Shown here: positions 55,622 through 64,000 of the stretch, piece after piece
How positions within the stretch are numbered: position 1 is the stretch's first letter
Layout of the letters: each line of letters opens with the position of its first letter
Source: Antedon mediterranea
Lineage: Eukaryota; Echinodermata; Crinoidea; Comatulida; Antedonidae
Direction: 5' to 3'
NCBI RefSeq assembly: GCF_964355755.1
Contig: NC_092676.1
Location: 2,708,288-2,772,287, forward strand
Length of the DNA stretch: 64,000 nt
Made by a program: the position numbers and the translations under genes
Notes under the pieces: generated by a model
Databases searched by the model: none
What the model was told of the DNA's origin: nothing
What the model saw: the letters and a program-made list of their open reading frames with translations, nothing else

Positions 55622-55789
55622 AAGCATGTTTTCCTGTCGACGCTTTCGTCGTTGATCGTTAACAGTTCAACGACGATCGTTAGCGAGTACCTTTTCCTGT
55701 AAATCGTTAACATTTCAATGTTTACGTAGAAGATCGCCGATTATTGTTAACGATAGCGTCTAATAACGTCGACAGGAAAACAGGCTTTA
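55622..55789. mobile_element. MITE with TTTTCCTGTCGACG termini
   Basis: Left AAGCATGTTTTCCTGTCGAC, right GTCGACAGGAAAACAGGCTT. The interior repeats ATCGTTAACA / ACGATCGTTA. Similar in size and style to the elements at 32488 and 45097. Confidence 0.8.
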
Positions 55790-55828
55790 GTTTATTCCAT
55801 TAGATTTTCAGATGCGAGTCCAGGGAAT

Positions 55829-56195
55829 GACCCGGTCGCGATTTTTTTTTTCGTACATAAGTTGGGGACCACATGTGAAAGATAGCCGAAAGATAGCCGA
55901 ACTACTTCCTAAATATAACTAAACCTAACCCTCTTAATAATCTCTCTCTCACTATAAAGTAAAACAAGTAGCTCATGGGAATCGAACCCCATACATCGAC
56001 CTGTAAAGTCCATAGTCTTATCCACTCGACTACACAGACGGCTCGACAGAAATCGTTTGCATTAGCGAATTGTAGTTAGCTTAATTCTTACGCCACACCT
56101 TATTGATATGAATAATGAATATTCATGTGTGTATTTTGTGACGTTTCACGAGGGGTCCCCAACTTATGTACGAAAAGAAATATCGCGACCCGGTC
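55829..56195. mobile_element. 367-bp inverted-repeat element with an internal tRNA-like segment
   Basis: Termini of about 42 bp: left GACCCGGTCGCGATTTTTTT then TCGTACATAAGTTGGGGACC; right GGGTCCCCAACTTATGTACG then ATATCGCGACCCGGTC. The centre contains a tRNA-like segment on the minus strand (55968-56046). No transposase. Confidence 0.8.
55968..56046 (-). other. tRNA-like segment inside the inverted-repeat element
   Basis: On the minus strand it has an A-box-like GTGTAGTCGAGTGGATAAGA and a B-box-like GGGGTTCGATTCCCATGAGC. Stem pairing at the ends is imperfect, so it is a tRNA-derived sequence rather than a likely functional tRNA gene. Confidence 0.5.
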
Positions 56196-57664
56196 GGGCT
56201 CTAGCCTTTTTTAAAAGGTAAAACAGAATCTTTCACCCTATCCTTTTTCACTTCCAACATCGAGGTTCCACCTATGTTTACTAAATATTGTGAGCAAATA
56301 AACAAGCTTAACATAGGCCTACCTGATTTGACGATTGATATTTTATTGCTGAAGAACGCAAATCCCTGTTATGACGTCATCATCATAATCAACAACAAAT
56401 CATGACATCATTAACATTGTCATAGAAAGTTAATTATCATCATCAATATTTATCAACATCACATTTTATCCATCAGTTCTTCGGAATTGAATGTTTGCAT
56501 AATGACTAACTTTTCCAACTTCCAGCAGCTTGGGGAAGCGACTTTTGAATAGAATATAATTCAACATATGTCTAACAATATCATGCACTTCACTAATTAT
56601 CCAATTTCTTGATTCTCTCCTGTTTTATCAAACGTCCACGTCTTACCAGTTCCCACCTAGGACGCAGCGCATAAGTGGATTGACCAATGACAAGCGACAG
56701 TTCGAATATCTATCGCTTTTTAGCTTTTGATTGGTTAATTCGCTTGCATGCTTTACTGTACAAATATAACTATATATTAGTCAAACACATACTCTATTGC
56801 GCTATGTAAATGTAGTAATAGTACTTAACTGCAATCAGTTCAAGTTCATTCTTATTCAGATACAAAGCAAAATTTGAGGTATGAAAAACATAATGCAGTA
56901 GTTTTGCCGTTTTGTCTAGAGAGACCAAATAGGCCGAAAGGGTTTTAAAACTGGTTTCCACCAAGAAAAAAACTTTAAAAAGAGTATAATCAATGTATGC
57001 CTGCAGAGTGTATTACTTTTCTTCACACATATTAACACCCTGTCAACACAGGGTCTGACTACGAGCCACAAATATCAGACCACTAATAAGATTAGTATCA
57101 TCTGATGTGATATTATGTTTTAAAAAATAGTAATTGAACCGACTTCAAAGGTCACCTTACTTTAATGTTACCTATCTGTTATTAAACAAACGATGTAACC
57201 TAAGACCCTTTAATAGGCTATTGTAATAGTTACCGGTATCATGAAGATATTAATTTAAACTTTTGAATCAACAACGATGTAGGCCTATAATAACGATATG
57301 TATAACAACAATAATTTGGAGAAAGACGACCAGTCAAAACCTAGACTTAAAAGAAGTAAGTAGTGGACTAACATTAGTAATGTAGGCCTACTAGTAGTAG
57401 GCCTATGTATTGTTTATATAACATATACGTATTAGTGGTACAGCACCGTACTGTATCTGTTGCATGATAGGGTGGTTGTGTTCCGAATGCATCGTGTCCA
57501 TGCCTTTGTCCACGATATGCAGTTTTAATCTCGTTGCGAACATTAATAAACAAAATGGTAATTTAGGCATATTATTGGAACTGTACACCACACCACAGTA
57601 ATTCTATATATTTTGCATAAGCATGTGTACGTACGTGTACGTTGATTATGCCTGCACTTTGTAT

Positions 57665-57985
57665 ACAACATGTCAATGCGTTTACTTGGGGTATAGCTAT
57701 ATCTTGTATAACCATGTCAATGCGTTTACTTAGGGTATAGCTATATCTTGTATAACCATGTCAATGCGTTTACTTAGGGTATAGCTATATCTTGTATAAC
57801 CATGTCGACGCGTTTATGTCTATTATGCATACAATATATTCCGTATAAATATGTCAACGCGTTTACATCGATTGTGCCTACACATTCTGTATAAACATGT
57901 CGACGCGTTTACGTCGATTGTGTCTACACATTCTGTAACACGTCGACGCGTTTACGTCAATTGTGCATATACATGTCGACGCTTC
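57665..57985. repeat. 44-46-bp minisatellite of the ATGTCAATGCGTTTACTTAG type
   Basis: Seven or so units. The first three are nearly identical (GGGTATAGCTATATCTTGTA inside), and later ones drift to ATGTCGACGCGTTTACGTCG with GTGCCTACACATTCTG. Confidence 0.88.
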
Positions 57986-58271
57986 TAATTGTTTACTGTA
58001 TGAGTGCAGCAATGCGAAAAAGAGATCATTAACATCGAATGAATTTGATGATATAACGTTGCATTATTACAAAAAGGCGGTGACTGACCGTAATAATAAA
58101 AGTTATTAAATATAGGAAATCTAAATGTACTTTCGCAAATCTCTTTTCAACAGAGTGATATTTTGACAACGGAGAGTTTTTTTGTATAATCACTGGAAGC
58201 TGATGAACGAAGTGATTTAAATCGTTCTTAGATATTCATTTTGTAGAAAATAACATTTAGCGCGTCTCAAT

Positions 58272-58285
58272 GGTGCCATGGCAAC
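58272..58285. promoter_or_regulatory. RFX X-box-like palindrome
   Basis: GGTGCCATGGCAAC differs by one base from the symmetrical X-box GTTGCCATGGCAAC. It is followed by TTTCCGG and lies about 400 bp before a strong donor at 58685, so it may mark a promoter. Confidence 0.35.
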
Positions 58286-58339
58286 GCGTGCATTATCCAT
58301 TTCCGGTTTGACTCTGCATTAGCTGATTAAGTACTGCGT

Positions 58340-58684
58340 ATACATACAAACGACAAACAGGTAATCGATACCAACCAGCTGTCCAAGTTCCTACCCATCT
58401 CTTATGCTACTTCGGCATTTGAAGTCAGCTCTGACTCCGACAACGACAGAGTAGTCACAATAGCTTACATATAAACTACAGTGTACGCTATTCTACTTGC
58501 CATTATGAATTGGAGCGAGGAGTAAGCTAGTACTACAGGCACTATTGATTGTTCTTTAAAAGTGCGGCACGATAACTTAAGTGAACCGGGGAGAAATTAC
58601 TAGATTGAGGAGGTGATTTTGACTTTGTTCAACAGGTTTACACACCCGAAAAAGGGGTGCAGAAACATGCAAATTAGGATATAA
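58340..58684 (+). other. Candidate non-coding 5' exon of the Kv3 gene
   Basis: The Kv3 coding exon opens at an acceptor, so an upstream non-coding exon is required. This stretch is less AT-rich than its surroundings, holds no long frame and ends at ATATAA/GTAAGT (donor 58685-58690), a full donor consensus. Its 5' limit is a guess. Transcript data are needed; other donors are possible. Confidence 0.25.
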
Positions 58685-59180
58685 GTAAGTTTTTGATTGT
58701 TGAAGAGAATATTAACTGACAAATTATCATTTATTTAAATACACCTTTTTGAGTTCCTTTTATTCCGTTAACATTGTTTAAACCATTAGACTATAATATT
58801 ACTAGGCCAAGTCAATCTTTCTTTTTTGTATTCACGAATTATCACTTATTTTAATATACTGTTGTTAGTTTTTCTGTTTCTGTTAAATCTGTATGGACGT
58901 TTATTTATTGCCAATTTTTCTTTTTTCTTTTCTAATTTGTTAATAGTTCATATTAGTTAGATAGAAATAAAATAAATTTTAATTGTAAGTAAGCGCGATA
59001 GTTAAGTTTTTGACATTTTACATTATTTGATTATTTGTTGTAATACAAGCAGCCGGTTTTATCTGACGGACATGGAATAGGCCACTAATACATTATTTTC
59101 CAGAACCTTCATTTTCATTTAAATTTTCATTTCATCATAACAATATTTTAGTGTATATACAGTAGGCCTATTGGTATTAA

Positions 59181-59890
59181 TTGGAATATAGGCGAGAAAA
59201 AGAGGACATACAAGAACAATGGAGAAACACGAAAAAAGTAGGATCGCTCCTTGGGGACAGACAAGACATAATTACAAGAAAACAACTAGCGCGTGTAGCA
59301 ATGACCAAACTGAACTCGATGTGGCTTCGAAAAGATAAAATCAAATTAAAAATACGTATCAAGCTGTACAACTCACTAGTTAAAAGTATATTACTCTACA
59401 ACTCTGAAACATGGGGACTCACAAAAGAAGAAGCACATAAACTCGACACATTTCACAATAGCAACTTCGCAAAATCATAGGTATCAGGTTCCCAGAAAGG
59501 ATATCGAACATAAATTTATACAGAAGGACAGGAACAAAACCGATTTCATTAGAAATAGTCGACGCAAGATGAAGACTAGGTCACATACTTAGACAAGACC
59601 CATGTACACCAGCCAACACAGCAATAAGCTATTATTTCAGCAACACTACCAATATAAAATTTCGAGGAAGACCGAGAACCACCCTACTAAAAACTCTCAG
59701 CAACGACCTACTCACCCTTTATAAGCATAACACAGACATTATGTATCCCGGATAATTGAAAACCAAGAAAGACATGAAACAACTTAAAGAACTAGCCAAT
59801 GAAAGATCAGACTGGAAGAAGCTGGTAAAAGAGATTTACGGAGCAGCCCAAGCGGAAATGTCGGCAGACTTTTCAGCGGGAAGGCAGTAA
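59181..59890 (+). pseudogene. Non-LTR retrotransposon reverse-transcriptase 3' remnant
   Basis: The first frame gives LARVAMTKLNSMWLRKDKIK, IKLYNSLVKSILLYNSETWG and LTKEEAHKLDTFHNSN. Near 59465 the frame shifts and continues LRKIIGIRFPERISNINLYR, RTGTKPISLEIVDAR, stop, RLGHILRQDPCTPA. A second stop precedes LKTKKDMKQLKELANERSDW and KKLVKEIYGAAQAEMSADFS. The end is followed by TAATAATAATA. This is the C-terminal part of a LINE ORF2; one frameshift and two stops make it dead. Clade not assigned. Confidence 0.85.
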
Positions 59891-60079
59891 TAATAATATA
59901 TACCTACTGTATTCTATATTTTTCTGAAAACAGTGTATGTTATATAACACCTATATAAATTCCTGTCATTTGATTGGACGAATGTGGGTCACATGGCGTG
60001 CAATAGTACGCACTATTCAACGATCGTTAAATAGTACTTTTTGAAACATTTTTGTTTGTTATTTAGATGTTATATAAAA

Positions 60080-60240
60080 CAAATAATGAATGTTTTGTAT
60101 TCGTGTAATGGTACAAATAATGGCACTTGGTGAATGATGAAAGGTTATATCAACTCGGCTTTGCCTCGTTGATATAACCTTTCATCATTCACCTCGTGCC
60201 ATTATTTGTACCATTGCACTCATAAACATTCATTATTTGT
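60080..60240. mobile_element. Long foldback hairpin, arms about 73 bp
   Basis: AAATAATGAATGTTTTGTAT through AAGGTTATATCAAC is mirrored after a short CGGCTTTGCCTC centre by GTTGATATAACCTTTCATCA through ACATTCATTATTTGT. A few mismatches (for example TTCGTGTAATGG against CCATTGCACTCA). It is a foldback MITE, or less likely a small-RNA precursor. Confidence 0.75.
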
Positions 60241-60318
60241 ATAATATGTAATAAGATCTTACTAAATTGTATGATACTATAAACTAAACTTATTTGAGAA
60301 GGTTTAGAATCGACAGGT

Positions 60319-60501
60319 AAAGCTTGGTTCCCACTAGAACGTAACGCAAGGACGTAAACGCAACGCAAGCGTTTTAACCAATGACTAGCGAAGTTATAGA
60401 CAGACAGCAATCACAAGCGAATAAGCCATCGCTTGTGATTGGTCAATTCACTTGCGTTGCGTTACGTCCTTGTGTTGCGTCGCTAGTGGGAACCACGCTT
60501 A
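60319..60501. mobile_element. Family 3 foldback MITE, copy before Kv3 exon
   Basis: AAGCTTGGTTCCCACTAGAA at the left, TCGCTAGTGGGAACCACGCT at the right. The internal palindrome ATCACAAGCGAATAAGC / CATCGCTTGTGATTGGTC includes CCAAT/ATTGG motifs. About 98% identical to the copy at 63378. Confidence 0.92.
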
Positions 60502-62059
60502 AGAGAACAGTAATGCACGAGACAGACTACAATTTTAGGCTTTCTCAAGTACCATTAGTACTTTTCAATCTATTGCACCTCAACAACTCAACTAATTTCA
60601 TTCATTTCATCTTTTATTTCGGAAAGATTAATACAGGGTACAACATTCTAGTGGAGATTTCAATTTTTGTTTTGTTTATTAATCTTGCGACTATCATTTA
60701 AAAAGCATTTGCTGGTGTGTATGATAAGAAAGAAAATGTGTATATAATTGTAACTGATGGTCTGATTGTTTTGCGGCAGGAAATTACCCGCGTGGGTTGC
60801 TTTGTGTGCCACGGCGGTGACAAAACTGCTTCGCTTGGAGCATTTGAACGCTACTAACCCCATGCACTTTCTTAGACATTTCTGATTGTTTCGCTGCACA
60901 TGATTGAGATCCTCCGCATAAAAAGACTGTTTCGCTCGAAATCAATTCACTGCAAAATATAAAATTAGAATTATGGATATTATTTCAGAAGAATAATGAG
61001 CCAAAAACAAAAAAATAATAAGGATACTACATGAAAGTGGAAAGCATTTTGTACACAATATAAATTGTTGCTGAGTATATTATGGCTTCACAAAGGCGTA
61101 AAATGTTCAAAAGTTTAACATTCTTCGTTTTAAAGTTTAACTTTTTGGTTTAAAGATCTTTAAAAAATAGAATCGATAAATAAAATGATATTACTTTCTT
61201 ACTTTCTTTTTTACAAATAGTTCTTTTTGTAACAACCAAAACAATTATAAGCGAACTTACAGAGCGTTTCGGTTTTAATATTTTGGGTTTTTACCTAATT
61301 GTAAAACCAGATGAAATTTTTCCAACATATACATTCTTTGTTGCATTAAAATGTTATCTATTTGGTTTTGCTGGTACTGTATAAAGAAATTATTATAACT
61401 GTATTATTCCACTTGCTTTGTTTCCACTTTTAAGAAGATATATTATGAATGTTTGAAACAGGTAGGTATAGTTAGGTGAACATCCACAACTGTTGGACAA
61501 GCGGAAAATGCAAAACTTTTTCACGAATTGTTTCATCAACACTTTCTACCAAATTTCTTCAAACAAAGTTTCATTTTTATTCCTAATATTTCTTGCATGA
61601 TGTACTTACTTTCAAACAATCAATCCATACATAAATTTCAATTATCTTTTGTTCCTACAAGATATAAAAAAGAAATTTGAGAAAAGAGAGACTGAATCCA
61701 ACAAGTAAAAAACTTGTATACAGTTTGAACAGACAATACAAAACAAACGACACAAAACAAACGACAAACAAAACAAAATAAACCATAGTAGTTGTATGTT
61801 TATCAGAATAAATGAATAAGAAGAGAATTATTTTTTATTCAATAGATCGAAAATACTAAAAATGGTGCACTAACGTTTCGCAAACATTTAGTTTGCTTTC
61901 TCAAGTACCATATTTAGTACTTTCAATCTATTGAATCAACAAAAAGAAACATTTCTCTTCTAAAATATTAGGATCCAGATGAAATTATTTAAAAATAAAT
62001 GAATATATTTTTCTAATGAAATTTAAAGTTAAATGAATTTGTTTTTCTTTTCAGCTGAA

Positions 62060-62677
62060 ATGACAATGAGTGGGTTTTTAGGCAAAATAACCGAAGATAT
62101 GGAGGAAGACCTGCAATCACTTGACATGTCTGCCTTAGAACAATTACAAGCATTGAAAGACGCCCAGGCTAGAAAAATCAGACTTAACATCGGCGGCGTA
62201 CGGCACGAAACGTACAAATCGACGTTAGCTAACATTCCAGATACGCGCCTGGCCTGGCTTACGCAACCTTCTGCGATGAGCAACTCCGAGTATGATCCCG
62301 TTAATAAAGAATTTTATTTTGATCGTCATCCAAGAATTTTTGATGCAATTTTGAACTTTTACAGAACAGGAAATCTACACGCACCGAGTGACGTCTGTGG
62401 CCCTGCGTTTGAGCAAGAGTTACAATTTTGGGGGATTGATGAAAAACAGATCGAGCCTTGCTGCTGGTCAAGTTATACCCAACATCGAGACGCACAAGAA
62501 ACGTTAGCTAAACTTACAGGACCGGAATTTGAAAGTGATGACGATATTGATGAACCTGATGTTGCGTCATATTTTGACATCGCAGAAGACAGAGAAGAAG
62601 CGCCGGCAAGGTGGCAATTATTAAGACCAAAAGTTTGGACGTTTCTAGAAGATCCTTATTCGTCGAAAGGCGCAGCA
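62060..62677 (+). CDS. KCNC-like: Shaw/Kv3 voltage-gated K+ channel, first coding exon (partial gene)
   Basis: Encodes the cytoplasmic N-terminus and tetramerisation (T1) domain of a Kv channel that repolarises excitable cells. The acceptor TTTCTTTTCAG ends at 62054, so the in-frame ATG at 62033 would be intronic and 62060 is chosen; 62066 is an alternative. The exon ends before GTAAGT at 62678 in phase 0 after 206 codons. T1 spans about residues 40-145: IRLNIGGVRHETYKSTL, FYFDRHPRIFDAILNFYRTG, CGPAFEQELQFWGID. H107, C113, C134 and C135 form the HX5CX20CC zinc site of non-Shaker T1 domains. CCWSSYTQHRDAQETL and EDPYSSK before S1 are Kv3-specific. The long Kv3 insertion after RLA is absent. 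The membrane core lies beyond the window. Confidence 0.93.
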
Positions 62678-64000
62678 GTAAGTAAAATAATATTACATTG
62701 GTAAGGAGATTGTCAAAGGCGGTAAACGGTAAACAAAAATGTATGTCGCAAAGCGGACGGACGGTTGAGCGGAAACCCGCTAAGGAAAGAGATAAGTTGT
62801 TACGTCGTGGACAAGCTACGCGGTTTTCCGCTTACCGTTACCGCTTGGTTGACAGTCAAGGCATTTTAATCGAAAAGTCGACACATACGCCTATTCGTCT
62901 TCATTCTTAAGTTTGCCCAACTAAAGAAGTTCCAATTTAACTGTTTCAATATCTTGTTCCCGGTCGGATTGACCAAAAACTTGATGCGTTACGGGATTCG
63001 TTAAGGATAGCGTTACGGATGTAAATTAATAGTTGCATGAAATTAACAGTCCGAGTGAAACACAAGCTTTCGGGAAAACGCTTCATTCGTAATAAATAAT
63101 CGTAATAATATACTAATATTAATACTGTATATATAGTAATTCTAAACTTAATATTGTAACAGGTTTTTAATTAAACTAAACTCTAGTTAATTGATATAAT
63201 TAACTATTGTTCACGTCACGGCATTGTTGTCCTGTCCAACAAATTTAAAGACTACTATTTATACGTGACGTCATTTCTGCAAAAAATACGCAGTCACGTG
63301 AGCACGTCATTTTTTGTTCAGATCAATAAACATTTTGTACCTTAACAACCATATTTAATACACGCACTTGTGTACCTTAAGCTTGGTTCCCACTAGAACG
63401 TAACGCAAGGACGTAAACGCAACGCAAGCGTTTTAACCAATTACAAGCGAAGTTATAGACAGTTAGCAATCACAAGCGAATAAGCCATCGCTTGTGATTG
63501 GTCAATTCACTTGCGTTGCGTTACGTCCTTGTGTTGCGTCGCTAGTGGGAACCACGCTTAACCAAGGTGTTTCCATCCTTTTATTGATTTTGGAAATCTA
63601 TCTCGGGTCATAAGTGCTACTACAGAAACAAGTTGAAAAGCACAACGTTATATTGTACGTTAATTGTTATGATTTTTTAATTTTCTGTGTCAAACAATTT
63701 AAGAAATGTAATCTCAAAATAGCACTTACAAATGTTTGGTTCTATTCCATTTCAAGATAGTCGTTCCGTTAGGTACAGTACAAAGTTTGCCAATTTCGTT
63801 TTGAATGGGTTATTCCATTTTTTTGGGCGTCGTTATGACCTCCCATACTCCTTACAGAGGTCTATGTTTCTATTTTTTCCTACAATATTGTGTTTTTGCC
63901 ACATTTGTAGCAACCAATATGAAGAGTTTAAAATAAACAGCAACCATTTTTCTACTTAAAACAATGTTTTATATAACTTAATTTAATTCGTGGCGTTTAA
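62678..64000. other. Kv3 intron 1 (start), incomplete at window end
   Basis: No further Kv3 exon is visible. 62710-62850 has imperfect palindromic AGCGGAAACCCGC and CGGTTTTCCGCTTACCG, related to the MITE at 45097. 63230-63340 has TGACGTCA and CACGTGAGCACGTC motifs. After the MITE at 63378 nothing else is recognised. Confidence 0.6.
63378..63561. mobile_element. Family 3 foldback MITE, copy after Kv3 exon
   Basis: AAGCTTGGTTCCCACTAGAA to TCGCTAGTGGGAACCACGCT, same orientation as 60319. The two copies differ at about four positions over 181 bp, indicating recent duplication or transposition. Confidence 0.92.

Larger units (their letters stand above)
53405..62059. other. BCAT 3' flank and DNA upstream of the Kv3 coding exon
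   Basis: No coding exon of a cellular gene is recognised between BCAT and the Kv3 exon. Apart from listed elements, 55010-55620, 56200-56630, 56770-57660 and 60510-62050 show nothing nameable. 56636-56760 holds a decayed family 3 MITE (CCACCTAGGACGCAGCGC, TTGACCAATGACAAGCG). Confidence 0.55.

Noticed and set aside
62033-62059. Upstream in-frame ATG as Kv3 start
   Set aside because: It precedes a polypyrimidine tract and CAG acceptor at 62054, so it is most likely intronic.

Overview
This is a window of animal nuclear DNA. It is AT-rich, has spliced genes with GT-AG introns and large intergenic spaces, and carries many short transposons and tandem repeats. Gene content and repeat style (5S/tRNA-type SINE, many miniature inverted-repeat elements, retroelement fragments) suggest a marine invertebrate deuterostome such as an echinoderm or hemichordate. 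That placement is an inference, because no species-specific marker is visible. There are no operons, CRISPR arrays or prokaryotic signals.

Three protein-coding genes can be read with exact exon boundaries, all on the + strand. (1) A SoxD transcription factor (SOX5/6/13 family): five coding exons from 13233 to 25125, 674 aa, with a leucine-rich/glutamine-rich coiled coil, a PLNLSS co-repressor motif, a SUMO-interaction-like motif and an HMG box split by an intron. (2) A branched-chain amino-acid aminotransferase (BCAT): ten coding exons from 37418 to 53404, 391 aa, complete. (3) The first coding exon of a Shaw/Kv3 (KCNC) voltage-gated potassium channel at 62060-62677, with its T1 domain; the gene continues beyond the window.

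Layout: 1-13223 is non-coding DNA upstream of, or in 5' introns of, SoxD. 25126-37417 is SoxD 3' flank and intergenic DNA with candidate regulatory arrays. 37418-53404 is BCAT, whose introns hold most of the large repeats. 53405-62059 is intergenic or Kv3 5' DNA. 62678-64000 is Kv3 intron.

The three genes work in separate processes (developmental transcription, amino-acid nitrogen metabolism, neuronal repolarisation). Their adjacency is still informative: human SOX5 lies beside BCAT1, SOX6 lies near KCNC1, and BCAT2 lies near KCNC3, so the SoxD-BCAT-Kv3 order looks like an ancestral linkage kept since before the vertebrate genome duplications. Repeat content is the other main theme. One MITE family with at least ten copies carries CArG-type CC(A/T)6GG boxes, a chimeric 5S rRNA/tRNA SINE is present, and one minisatellite was built from the coding sequence of a LINE.
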